This document shows positions 34,729 to 46,000 of a stretch of DNA of 64,000 nt, in pieces (positions within the stretch are counted from its first letter, which is position 1; each line of letters opens with the position of its first letter). The notes under the pieces are model-generated. The model was not told the DNA's origin and searched no databases. It saw only the letters and a list, made by a program, of their open reading frames with translations. The translations under genes and the position numbers were made by a program. Source of the DNA: Astrothelium macrocarpum (lineage: Eukaryota; Ascomycota; Dothideomycetes; Trypetheliales; Trypetheliaceae); contig JAGEMR010000022.1 of assembly GCA_021030915.1 (NCBI GenBank), positions 248,001 to 312,000 on the forward strand, read 5' to 3'.

Positions 34729-34888
34729 GAGGCGCTAGGTGCGCGCAATATCAGCCGCAACAACTGTGTTTTCCACGAGCGCACCAATTCCCCAATTGTC
34801 AACACACGTTCAGGAGTCTTCGGTCACTAAATCTTCTGTATCCGTGCGACTTTGTTAACAGGCCGCATCAGAGTTATCCAGCATCACC

Positions 34889-35790
34889 ATGAGTCGCTCA
34901 TGTTCAGAATGCATAAAGGTGCGGTCTCAATCCAACACCAACTTGTAACTTCCTCCTAATACAGCTCACAGGGGACTATTCACGAGGGCCAACCACAAGG
35001 CAAAGAAGAAATGATTCACGGCTTGAATACTTACGTTATCGGCAACCGTACCAATCCGCGAGGCATCATTGTAATATATTCTGACATTTTCGGCCTGCCA
35101 TTACCGAATAACAAACTCATCGCCGACGGCTACGCCAAAAGCGGTGAATGGCTGGTCTACCTTCCAGACTTCTTCGAAGGCGATCCCGTAGGGCTCAAGA
35201 CCGCCGACCTCCTGATTCCAACGGATGCCGCTAAGCAGTCGAAATTAGCCAAATATACTGGCATACTTGCGCAGGCGCCCTCCTTCGTGATGTGGATGAC
35301 GAGGCACAAGGTGAACCATTGCGACAAAGTCTGCTTCGACTTTTTGCGGAAGCTGAGACACGCGACTCCCAAAAGTCAAAAGATTGGTATGGTCGGGTTT
35401 TGCTGGGGTGGCAAATACGCGTTTCGAGCTGGCCTGGAGAGCAACATGATCCAAGTTGATGGCCAAAAGGTGCCGCTCATAGATGCAGCGGTGGGCTTGC
35501 ATCCGAGCAATCTGACCTTGCCGAACGATGTGGATACTTTGGTTGTGCCTGTTAGTTATGGTTGGGGTGTGGAAGATTCAGAAGTGAAGTTTGAGACAAA
35601 AGATAAGGTTGAGGCGATTCATGAGAGTGCGAGGAGAGCTGGGAGAAAGGTGCCGGAGATGGAGCACAAGGTGTATAAGCCTGGACGGCATGGGTTTGCT
35701 GTGAGAGGCAATCCAGACGATCCACTGGAAAGAGCATGTCTGGAAGATTCCGAGAGGCAGGCCCTGGATTGGATGCAGCGGTGGCTCTGA
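34889..35790 (+). CDS. Dienelactone hydrolase family protein
   Basis: Exons 34889..34918 and 34972..35790 (53-nt intron) give 282 residues. The first exon codes only MSRSCSECIK and joins GTIHEGQPQGKEEMIHG, giving the usual family N-terminus. The nucleophile Cys sits in GMVGFCWGGKYAF (Cys154) and the His in YKPGRHGFAVRG (about 250); the acidic partner is probably in the YGWGVEDSEV segment. The family cleaves dienelactone-like esters in aromatic catabolism, but many fungal members have unknown substrates. A nearer acceptor 7 nt upstream would break the frame. Divergent from the Zn2Cys6 regulator. Confidence 0.9.
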
Positions 35791-36279
35791 GTGGTGTTCG
35801 CGGGATCTCTTGGAAAATTGCTTCAGCCAATCGTTCATTTCCTATAGAGGTCTAGCTTTTCAAGAAATACAATGGTGCTTTCGCCCAAGATGAGACCACT
35901 GACAAATTCCGAGCCGTGAGAGGAGAAGCCGCTCTTGCCTCTGTCGTAGTTTTCTCGTAGTTTGGCGATGGCACTGAAGAGCATTTGAGGTAGAGTGTTA
36001 AAGGAGGCCGTTCGTCTAAACCCGCTGGATTGTTGATTTTATGAAGTCATGCTGAGTGATTCCGCCATACCTACAAAAGAGTGTTGACCGGTTTTCACTT
36101 GATAAAGTATGCCTGAAGAAAATGTTTCTTGAAAACTTATGACCGAGCATTTATTTTGTCAAAACAATCATGATGCTATTCTTGGGCTCATTCAGGCAAG
36201 CTGAGAGTCAATTGATCTTGGCATCCGAGGCACAGAAAACATCTCTCCAAAGCTCATCTGTTCTTTCCCCAGAGCCGTA
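35791..36279. other. 3' flank of the hydrolase gene
   Basis: About 490 bp, no gene or repeat recognised. Confidence 0.35.
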
Positions 36280-36746
36280 AACACTGTACATTGTTCTCGT
36301 TAGATACTCTCCCAGGAAAGGTCGATATTCACTCGGTAGATCCAAGCCCATTCCACTGCTCGAACAAATTTGGTTCGAATCCAGGCTCTATGCCTAAGTT
36401 TGAAGTCGTCATTGGGTCCCGAGAAGACCCCCACTACATTGACATAGTCTTTTATCGGAGCGTGAAATTGTTCAACAATAAGCTAGGGATTAGCGTTAAA
36501 AATGGTTTCTCAAAGCTGGATTTGTTTGAATGCGGGCAGTTGACATAATGGAGGCACCCCGAATACAAATGTAAAATCTCTCACGGCTTCGAGTACGTAG
36601 TCCGTCAGAATTTCCCACTGCCATTTGGCCCTCCAATCTTTGTTCTTTTTGATGAACAGGGCCATTAACCCTAACCCAACCATATCGGTGTGATGATAGA
36701 AAAGACACAAGTGAGCAAGCTTATAAATTTTGAGGGCACAAGACAA
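36280..36746 (-). pseudogene. Decayed coding frame of unknown family
   Basis: One minus-strand frame runs ~150 codons with protein-like composition (KNKDWRAKWQWEILTDYVLE, FTFVFGVPPLCQLPAFKQIQ, VGVFSGPNDDFKLRHRAWIR, VEWAWIYRVNIDLSWES) and is broken only by TGA (36512-36510), TAG (36485-36483) and TAA (36302-36300). All three are in the same frame and each is one C-to-T change from CGA, CAG or CAA. The family was not recognised. It may be an inactivated gene or a piece of a repeat. Confidence 0.45.
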
Positions 36747-37215
36747 CTAGGAAATTGAGATTGGCATTGCGCATGTTTCATCACTGCATTTCCTTTGCTA
36801 CGAGATCGCCCTAACCTACCTTCAATAGCTACTGATTGCAATCAGGCAAACCCCAACAATGTGGAGCCGCAGAGCCTTTAGCACCAAAACGGTAGGTCGC
36901 TTTGGTTTCAAAGATTCTATCACAGGTTTTTGTGATTTGTACGCAGGTCATGAGGTCAGCTCGGATCATTTTTAACCATTAGCACTGTGTCACTCTTGAG
37001 AATGTTATTTCACGTACCAACTTTTAAGGATTTCCTGATGTCGTCCATCACTATCCAGTGTGACTGCTATTGAAGCTGAGGTGCTCCCCACTTCGATTAT
37101 CGCCCAAAGCCCACAATGTGTCATTTCTGCCATTGTGACACCCAGTTATTGTGCTTCACAATAGCTCGAATGATCACTATTGAGGCCCTCTCCACACTCA
37201 TGGCGCTGTTGGCGT
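36747..37215. other. Upstream region of the orphan membrane-protein gene
   Basis: No gene supported. The distal promoter of the following gene probably lies here. Confidence 0.35.
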
Positions 37216-37222
37216 CAGCTAG

Positions 37223-37229
37223 TATAAAA
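37223..37229 (+). promoter_or_regulatory. TATA box of the orphan Pro-rich/acidic membrane-protein gene
   Basis: TATAAAA followed by a CT-rich stretch (37250-37275), a common fungal start-site context. It implies a leader of roughly 280 nt before the ATG at 37534 that includes the trinucleotide repeats. Confidence 0.55.
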
Positions 37230-37288
37230 GATCCGCTGGCTTCCCAGTTCTCCCTTTCTCCTTTCTTCTTCTACATCCACAGCATCGA

Positions 37289-37476
37289 CAGCAGCAGTAG
37301 CAGTAGCAACAGCAACAGCCACCACCACTACCACTACTACCACCACCACTACCACTACTACCACCACCACTACCACTACTACCACCACCACTACCACCAC
37401 TACCACCATTACCACTACCACCATCACCACTACCACCATCACCACTACCACCATCACCACTACCACCATCACCATC
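37289..37476 (+). repeat. Hierarchical trinucleotide minisatellite in a 5' leader
   Basis: Starts with AGC/AGT/AAC triplets (37289-37319), then ACC/ACT triplets. Within these a 21-bp unit ACCACCACCACTACCACTACT is repeated about three times, followed by a 15-bp unit ACTACCACCATCACC repeated about four times. The composition is almost free of G on this strand. It lies between the TATA box and ATG of the next gene, so it should be transcribed. Confidence 0.9.
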
Positions 37477-37533
37477 ATCGCTGCTGAGGATCTCCCCAAC
37501 TCTTTTTACCCCTTGAAATCAATCACAACCACA

Positions 37534-39201
37534 ATGAAGTGGTTTCCACTGCTGCTAGCCTTCGTGGCAATCATCGCACTGATCTCGCTGGCGAAGATCA
37601 GTGTCGTCGTAAGTGCTCAGCCTCCATCGAAGGGGCCCTCAATCGAATCCAGCTAACATCGACGACAGCTCATCTCCTCCCTCCCGGTCTGGGTCTACGG
37701 GCTCAACCTAGACGACTTCACAGGCTGCTTTCTCCCCTCGGCCATCATCCACAATGTGGATCCTCGCTGTCGCGAGTCCGGCTTGCTTGGGGTTGCCTCA
37801 ACTGCGGTTCAGGCAGGGAAATGGGACCCCTTTGTGCGCTCGATCGTGCGTGGCCTAGAAGCCCGCGATCTTGCCGGGGGCTTCCTCATTCCCCGATTGC
37901 ACCTGGTTCGCGATGGCACCAAATTGTTGGCTGGCGCTTGCGCTGAAGTCTTCGCTGCGATGTGGTCCGGATTGTCGTGCCTGGTTGACACGCTTGGCGG
38001 TATCTTGGTGGAAGGATGGGGCCTGCTTCGTGATAACATCCGAGATTTGGCAGCCGCTGGCTCCGACGCCTCCATATCCGCGATGTTGTCCGTTGCAGTG
38101 TCGGTTGTCGCAGTTGTTGATCGCTTGGTTGAGACCATGCTTTCATGGAGCTTGCTCTATGAGGTTATCCTCGCCGGCATCAATGAACTCGGCAACACCA
38201 TCCTGGAAGCCTACCGTCAGGTTCTTGTGTGGATATTCTGGTTCGTCTTCATGTGGGGCTCCCTCCTCCTGCTCGTGATGTGTTTCTGGTACCCAGAGCA
38301 CACTCAGCAGGCAAGCCCACAAAGACAACCAGAAAGACCAGTCCACTACCCAAGGCTGCCTCCCCCGCCTCGTCCTCTGCCGCAGCCGCCTGCTCCAGCG
38401 CCCCCAGCGCCCCCAGCATCCCCGGCACCCCCAGCGGCCCAGGCACCCCCCACACCCCAATCATCTCCGCCATCATCTCCCCGCAGTCCCCGCCCCCTCG
38501 GCCGCCGTTTACTTCTCTGCCCGACCCCTCTGGAGACCCCCATGGATCGCCTCGCCCGCTACGGCGGCCAAGAAAAATCCATCAGGCTGTCCCCTCCGCG
38601 CCTCGACCATTTGCCACTACCCCTTTCGATGTTGGGACACATCGACGGGCCCCCCCATCAAAGCCCGTCTGTTACGGCGGCACCAGACGCAAGTCTGGTT
38701 CAGTTGGCAAACCTCGAACCTTCGGGTTCGGAGGCTCTTGGATCAGAGATCCAAGATGTGGAGATGGAAGATCCGAGCGACTCCCATGAAGATATATCGG
38801 CTGGACCGATAGACCTTGGGGTCAGTGAGGATGTGGAGATGGGAGGAGCCCCAGGAGTGGGCACCGAAACCCCCCTCTTGGCAAAACCGCTGGAGACTCC
38901 AAGCGCTCCTCTTGTGGAGATGGTTGAGCCGGATACACAGGCTCCCGCTCTGGATGAGGAGGAGCTTCCGGACGCGCCACCGCTTGTCGAAGCTGGTCCT
39001 TCGGGACTGGCTGGCGACAATGACGCTATGGAATTGGAGCCTCCTCGTGGCGATTTGCCAGAGGAGATGGAAGGGGTGTTGAGGGAGGAAGAGGAGGACA
39101 AGATGGAAGGGATTTTGGGGCGGGAAGAGGAGGATAGAATGGAATGGGCTCCTACGGAGGAGGAAGAGGAGGATTGGGAGGATGTGGATATTGGGAGATA
39201 G
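37534..39201 (+). CDS. Orphan membrane protein with Pro-rich and acidic C-terminal region
   Basis: Exons 37534..37608 and 37669..39201 (60-nt intron) give 535 residues. Residues ~5-24 form a signal peptide or anchor (PLLLAFVAIIALISLAKISV). A globular part with several Cys and amphipathic helices follows, then a strong membrane segment at about 211-232 (LVWIFWFVFMWGSLLLLVMC). Residues ~245-290 are Pro/Ala-rich (PAPPAPPASPAPPAAQAPPT) and the last ~100 are highly acidic (EEEEDKMEGILGREEED). I recognise no family. It may be an ER or cell-surface protein with a cytosolic disordered tail. G+C is higher than in flanking DNA. Confidence 0.68.
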
Positions 39202-39736
39202 GAGCAATGAGTTGCTCCAGCGATGGAGGGGGGACCCTTGAGGTGATGATGAGACATGAATGACGACGACGACGACGATGCATTCTGGACTTGGTGCCGG
39301 AATGGTGCGAGGAGTAAAAAATCTTCCATGGGATAAGGGGGCCATCATATATCAGAGCTATCCCCATCAAGAATCGTCAGTCTCACCGCCATTAATGGGT
39401 TTATCGAAAAAGTCCAGAAGAATTAAAAAAAAAGAGGAGTTGTTGAAGCAGACGACATCAAAACAAGACTAACCAAAATGTGCTGAGGTCAACCTCATTG
39501 TCACGTGATCATGAACCTTGCAGGTCACCGAACCAAGGCCGATGTTCACTTGACGGAAAAATCGGCACGCAGTCTTCACATTGGTTGAGTAACGATGTCG
39601 GCGATAGCGCTACGAAGCTCTCCCCTCAGGAACATGGGGTCCTGTTGGGAGACAGACAAGAGAGACGACTTTGTCTTGGCAGCTTCAAAAAGCTTCAACT
39701 TTCCTTCGGAGCCAATACTCTTTCGGACGACGATAA
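39202..39736. promoter_or_regulatory. Intergenic region upstream of the MFS transporter
   Basis: 535 bp. It contains a GAC/GAT triplet run at about 39264-39282 and the E-box palindrome TCACGTGA at 39501-39508, 229 bp before the MFS start codon. No other feature. Confidence 0.45.
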
Positions 39737-41625
39737 ATGGACTCAGAAGTCCCTCATCAATCTACCCACGAAACACCACATGCCGCCAAACATGAAGAGA
39801 AAGAGAAACCGGTGACATGGATGTCATTACCAAGAAAAGACCAGCTACTCATCCTAACGCTGGCTCGACTATCAGAACCATTAACTCAGACTGGACTACA
39901 AGCCTACATGTTTTACCAATTAAAGTCATTCAATCCTTCTTTACCAGACTCGATAATTTCGACTCAAGCGGGGGCATTGCAAGCAAGCTTTACAGCGATG
40001 CAATTCGTGACAGCCATCATCTGGGGACGAATCGCTGATGCGGAATGGGGCGGCCGCAAAAGAGTCATTGTCATCGGTCTGTTGGGGACTTGTCTAAGCG
40101 TCCTCGGGTTCGGCTTCTCCAAAAACTTCGTGCAGGCAGTCTGCTTTAGGTGTCTTGGTGGTTTTTTAAATGGTAATATCGGGGTGATGCGAACCGTAAG
40201 TCGACCCATTTTCCAGGACAACACTTTTGTTGCATGCTGAACATCATAGATGATATCGGAGACTATCAAAGAAAAGAAGTATCAATCAAGAGCCTTTCTC
40301 TTATTACCTATGACTTTCAATGTTGGTGTCATCATTGGCGTAAGTCTTGTGCTATACAGCAAATCCCCACTGGAGCAAGAGACTGACGTTTTGCAGCCTG
40401 TCCTTGCTGGTATATTAGCAGATCCAGTTGGAAATTATCCGCAAATATTTGGTCCAAATTCCGCTCTTGGGGGAAAGAACGGTATACGATGGATGATGAA
40501 TTTTCCCTATGCGCTACCGAACATCGTAAGCGCTGTGTTTCTCTTGACAGCAGCTTTTAGTGTCGTTCTCGGGCTCGAAGAAGTAGGTGCTCAACCCACA
40601 GTCATGAGTATGCGAAGACTAATCTGATACAGACACTTGAAGCTCGCCGCGACAGAACCGATTGGGGGCTTGAACTAGGAAGGAGCCTCACTCGACTTAT
40701 CCTATGCCGTAACGGTCAGCCAAAATATTCACCACTAGCAGGAGATGAACCACTCAGCGCAACTCCTTCTGACACTCACTTCAACATGGTAACTAGCCCT
40801 GGCGAGGTTCGACCCAATATGAATCTTCCACCACGCCGGAGACAGAGACTGCCTTTTCGTCGGATCTGGACCAAAAACGTCTGCCTAACCTTTCTTGCTC
40901 ACTTTCTTCTTGCTTGTCACGTTGGGACTTTTAGTAATTTGTGGTTCGTCTTTCTGTCGACACCGCGGTATGATCCAAGCAACCCCGACTCATCTCTAAA
41001 GTTACCGGCGGACTATCGACCATCACCACCTCTTCACTTTACTGGCGGACTCGCTCTTCCACCTGCACGAATCGGTCTCGCTTTGGCTCTTCTCGGTACA
41101 ATTGGTATTACCCTTCAACTCGTAATCTATCCACGTGTCTCTATACGATTAGGGACCACCTTATCTTATCGTCTAGCTCTTATGCTATTTCCGATTGCCT
41201 ATATATTGGCGCCGTTCCTTGCTCTTCTACCATCAACAACCGGGCCTCCCCACGCTGTATCCGGCCCTATTGTCTGGATTGGTATTGCCGTCGTCCTTTG
41301 CATTCAAGTTTTGGCGCGCACGTTCGCGCTCCCGGCGGCTGCCATCTTGAACAATAATTGCTCACCTCATCCAAGTGTGCTGGGTACGGTACACGGATTA
41401 GCACAGAGCGTGTCTAGTGCTGCCAGGACCATCGGACCATTACTGGGAGGTTGGGGGTATGGAAAGGGATTAAGAGCGGGAATAGTGGGAGCAGCGTGGT
41501 GGGGACTGGCGGGAGTAGCGGCAGTGGGCTCTTTTGCGGGTGGATTCGTAAAGGATAGAAATGGACATGAGATTTTACTCGAAGAGGAAGTGGAGGAATC
41601 GGAGAGGATCGAAGGAAGGTCATGA
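39737..41625 (+). CDS. Major facilitator superfamily transporter
   Basis: Exons 39737..40195, 40250..40339, 40397..40582 and 40633..41625 (introns 50-57 nt) give 575 residues in phase. The N-terminal half has the MFS motif A (GRIADAEWGGRKRV) between helices 2 and 3, RCLGGFLNGNIGVMRT for helix 4, then MISETIKEKKYQSRAF and PMTFNVGVIIGPVLAGILAD. A hydrophilic loop of ~90 residues separates the halves; the second half has QLVIYPRVSIRLGTTLSYR and GTVHGLAQSVSSAARTIGPL. This resembles the fungal/plant group including yeast YCR023C and plant ZIFL proteins. Substrate unknown. Confidence 0.92.
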
Positions 41626-42768
41626 TTCATGAACACGATTAATGGCACCACTGGATGGCTGGTGATGATTGCATGATTTCAAGACCGTTATAGAATTTTA
41701 TCGCATATTTGGGGGTTGAAGATATGGTTTCGACATTGAAAGAGCAAGGCCTTGTTGGTTCTCAAGTGCAGGGTCAGATTTCCCTGGAGGTCGTAATGAC
41801 TTGAGTTGATCGGATAGAGAAGGTGGTCAAATCAAGAAGTAGATTATCTAACAGCGTCGTAATAGCCGGAAATTTACATCTTCCTCTTGTTTAGAATTAA
41901 ATGGACGTAGGACCATGGTTGACTAAGTCACTAGAAGGAATCATTGACTCCACATACGAGTCATTACAACCACCTCATCATTTCGGGGCCAACGGGCCAT
42001 CGGATCGAGCTCCATAGAATTGGCAATCCCATCCAGACAACCCAAATGTTCGGCTACTTATTTCGGGTTCCAGATTTTTGGCTCAATCTTGGGACGTGCT
42101 TCGGCGTTGACCCACCAGGCTTCATCGACCCTGCTAGTCAAGTTCCAGGACCATAGGGCCGGCATAGCACCACCCATATATTGGAACAGAAGAATCCTTA
42201 GATCTCCCAGCAGTTTTACGAAGCGAGCATCCCGACTGGATGGCATCTGAAGCCAGTGGGATCAGAAAATCTGGCCAAAGCCCTTGAGGAAAAGTCATTA
42301 CCGAGTTAGGATTGCTTTGAAGCAGAAAACTATCCGTATACTCCAAACAACAAAGCTGCGACACTGCCGTCCCAAAAATATTGATCTCAGTATGCGATAC
42401 CAATAGTGAAAACCATCGTCGCATGAGATAATTGCTCAGTTTACCTTGTAGCTTTTTGCATACTGGAAATCACTACCAATTGTGGCTAGCCACAGGATAT
42501 ATTCATTCCATTCTGAGCTTTCATAGACTTCCGTTTCTTTTGTCGAGTGATAGCCTTATCTACGTATAATCGTTGGTGGGGCATGCCCATTCAAGTATGT
42601 TGGTCTAAAAAGGAAGATTCGTGCCCCGATTTGTGGTCCAGAACGGTACTCTCATACATGGTTGTGGTCGAGATCTCTTGGCTATTCTTCTCATAAATCT
42701 AGGTATCTGGGATGAACTCAAAACATCCTGTCGTCCCTGAGTATAAATTTGGTAGCATCCCGCGATGT
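41626..42768. other. Gene-poor region with a possible gene relic
   Basis: 1.1 kb. On the minus strand between 42430 and 41950 protein-like segments appear in two frames (TFPQGLWPDFLIPLASDAIQ; then FVKLLGDLRILLFQYMGGAM and AWWVNAEARPKIEPKIWNPK). No family recognised and no intact model. Confidence 0.3.
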
Positions 42769-43002
42769 CACCAGTCGTTGCAAAAAGGTGTGTCAACCGC
42801 GACTAAGATAGGGAATGAACTCGCCGTGCGCCTCATAGGACTAATTCCATGCCAGTTTTAGGCAATTGCATGCCCTAATGATCTTATAAGAGATAATTCT
42901 CCAGGTCTTCGCGTCTATTATTATTAAGGGACCCCCACGAGACGTGCGGCAAATTAGATTGCTCGCATTCGCGGGTGATATTTCTTTTTGCAACCTCTGG
43001 TG
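42769..43002. mobile_element. Fold-back MITE copy A (234 bp, CACCAG termini)
   Basis: Left end CACCAGTCGTTGCAA, right end (reverse strand) CACCAGAGGTTGCAA. The arms are inverted copies, with long matching segments such as ACCGCGACT / CCCGCGAAT. ATGT flanks both ends as a 4-bp target duplication. It belongs to the same family as 53087-53318 and 61441-61670. No coding capacity. CAC termini plus a 4-bp duplication fit the Chapaev branch of the CACTA/Mirage/Chapaev superfamily; that assignment is inference. Confidence 0.85.
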
Positions 43003-46000
43003 ATGTTCTGGAAAAGGCCGAGCTAACCGTGCGGCATTAAGGTGTGTGTATGCATGTATGCGAAGCCGCTGCGAACCTTGCCGATGGCGGAAACGACACA
43101 GTGGGTCGATAGTTATTAAGCCAAAAGCAAAATCATAAGCATCATCTGGTAGATCTAATCTCAATTATTGATTGCAAATTAAAGTCCTAAAAAAGTGACT
43201 TGGGAGGCCTTGATTCATGGCAATGGGTGTTGTCAGCTAGAGTACATGACTCTTTGCGGTTTTGATTCGATTAAAGGGCGTCAATCTTGGCGGTCAAGCT
43301 GTACAGAACATCCATGGCGTTGCACTTATCAATACTTTCAGTAGCCGAAATTACGTTCAACCCAGAGAAGAGGGAGCATTCGAAAGCCAGACAATAAACA
43401 CATGCAACCACTTCGAGATGACACACCGCATTTTGCTCGACTCAGAATCCATATCGGAAGATCCGCAAAGTACCGCGCACCTCATCTCACGGAATACAGA
43501 CTACACCAAAGAGATCTGCTCGAGCTCATGATGTTCCAGAGTCCGAGGATTACTGAGATAGGCAAATCAGAGGATCAACACCAGGACCGATAGCGGCTCA
43601 AATCACGTGGATATGCAAACCGGGTCACGACGGGTCTGAATGAGGTTGGTACAACAGCGAGAGCGGCGGTGACGCTTACTGGAGTGGATTTACGACATTG
43701 GGGGTGCTTGGGGGTCGCCGACATCATCCCGCGCATGCGCATCCACGGGATGGACGCCGCCTCCGCCCAAATCCTCCCAGACCCAGACTGTCGGGTTCGC
43801 TTAGCCGTGTCCGCGACTCAGCTGTTGTTATCTGCCGAAGTCGGCTGGCGCTTCTCCAACCGTGTCGGCATTTCAAGCAAGCCCAAAAGATGGGCGGAGG
43901 CGGGGAGAAGAAACGGAATGGCAACGGGGATGATGATCCCTCAAATGCAGCCCCGTCTGGAGAGTGCACTTGGGGATTCCATTGCCCGTCTTCCCCGGAC
44001 GCCGTCCAGAAGCCCCGGACCGCGCCGTCAGACCCACGGCTGGATGCCAAATCCATCGTGAGTTTCAAGGATAAAAGGAAATTATACATGGGAGACGGGT
44101 GTGAAAACATGATTTAGCCGGTCGTCGCACGTGGACAATTGATGGCGAAGGAGCAGGAACCCGTCTCTGAGCGGGCTGTTCACCTCGCATGAACTGTTGA
44201 AAAGAAAAACATAATTTGACTTGTAGGCAATTGCTTTTGCGCTCCGTGGGGGATGTTTCCGGCCTTTGACGTGACCGGATCAGTCCAGATGGTTGCTTTT
44301 TGGCACGTGGGCAGACGAGACCAAGATGATTGAGAGATGCGTTGAAAAACGCGCCGGCTCACCAGGCGAGAATTCGCCGTTGGTGGAAGGGACTCCGGTT
44401 CAGCTTCAAACTTATTCGTAACCTTAATTAATACGAATACCTACCAAATCCATCTGAATCTGGACGGGCGCATCCATTCCTACGCCAGCATTTGTTCTGA
44501 CACGCCTGTGTAAGATGTCTAGGGCGATCAAACACGCAAAGCGCACGTGGACATGCTCCAAGCTCTCCATAAACGCGTTGGAAACACCAACAATTGCCTC
44601 CCGACTTCAGCACAGCGTTGCAATGTACTGCTACCTCGTACAAATACTCATTTCATGGACTTATGCAGATAGGCGAGAAACCTGAAGAACACTAGGGGTT
44701 CATGCCGTTCTGGTAAACTTATGCCGCATTGCATGGAAGCACAAACTAGATGCCTCGGTCCAATAACATTCTTGTGGCGCTTTGATCTACTTTTTTCTCA
44801 TCCCCAAACAGAATAAACCAAATTCATGCAGCGGCCTCGTGATGGTGGTTACGCAGGACCATTACTTATCCAAGGCATCGGGTCCGTCATGACGGTGCAA
44901 AGCTCCGGCCGAGCGGTAGGGTAAAGATCGCCTTACCCAAGGCCTTGATATGGGTACTGCTTTGATACTCTGTAGCCTGTGCGCCCACCACCAAGGTGCT
45001 CAGTTCCGATCCTTGTAGCCATGTCGAGACGAAACTTAGGGTTTCCAGTGAAATGATTGGAAAAGGGAGACATTAAAAGTCTGTCTTACTGCACATACGT
45101 CATAATTCGTTCATGCTCCGTACGCATATGAAAATGGTGTTCAGAGCCAGAGTCATTGCGGTCGGTGATGGAGCAATGCGTGCTTTACGTGGATTACGGC
45201 CGAAAGCTGCTGTTACACCAAGTACAGAGCACGGACTGGGACCGTTGGAGATTGGAATATCTCCATATTATTCGATGCATTGTTACATCTAATCTGGTAG
45301 TATTTCAAGCATTGCATCTTTTCGGCATTTTCCTTGGGGGTTGCTCTGACAAGCTGTCCGTTATTTTGGCAAGGGGGAGGCTGAAGAAGTCGCAAATTCG
45401 TCTGCTGCAGATGTTGCGTTATTGAAGCATTCGATAAGTAGATGTTATTTTACTTATAAGCTTGATGATGTTGATATTGAGAAGAACTGCGAATATACTC
45501 CCAAAATGTGCATAATATATCTCCGTACACGGCAATTGAAGCGTTGATTGGATGGCTACGATTTGGAAGCGGAATCTCGAAGGAAGTCTATAAAAATGTG
45601 ACACGGCACGCGTACGAATAAAGCCCCAGCATACCGCTGTAAATTCAAGAAAAGGGGATTAAACAGACAGCCGTTTTACTGGCCGATGTAGGGAACGCGA
45701 ATCAAACAACCGCGGAAGGGCCGTAACCATCAGAATGAATTTGGCGAGTCAGTATTTGTATGATCGACCAGGGCATCGTTAGCAGAAAGGGGGAGGATTC
45801 CTTTAGTAAAACCCCCCGGCTTGTATAAGCGAGTCGGATTTCGTTCCCACTCATCCTAGCCCAGATCCTCAGACGGAGACGCCGGGCACGTGGTCTTTCA
45901 TTCCGCCAATCCTTTTTCCGGGGCGGGCCTTGTCGAGACTTGTCAGTGACTTTTCTTGCCACGCAAGCACCGCCTCATCTTCCGGTAGCTGCGGGGTATC

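Larger units (their letters stand above)
34256..34888. promoter_or_regulatory. Shared divergent promoter of the Zn2Cys6 regulator and hydrolase genes
   Basis: 633 bp between the two start codons. It contains three inverted repeats within 100 bp (34532-34628, separate entries) and a TATA box for the hydrolase at 34721-34728. Such an arrangement often means the regulator controls its divergent neighbour and itself; that is inference. Confidence 0.6.

Noticed and set aside
36368..36380. GGTTCGAATCC, a possible tRNA B box
   Set aside because: No matching A box, anticodon arm or acceptor stem could be found around it, and it lies inside a decayed coding frame.
37116..37487. His/Tyr-rich 123-codon ORF
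   Set aside because: The second half is just the trinucleotide repeat read in one frame, and it starts upstream of the TATA box.
38143..38543. Gly/Ala-rich antisense ORFs
   Set aside because: Reverse-strand shadows of the Pro-rich region of the orphan membrane-protein gene.
43669..44117. Overlapping 130-140-codon ORFs in a GC-rich patch
   Set aside because: Both strands are open because of base composition; no conserved motif or splice context was found.
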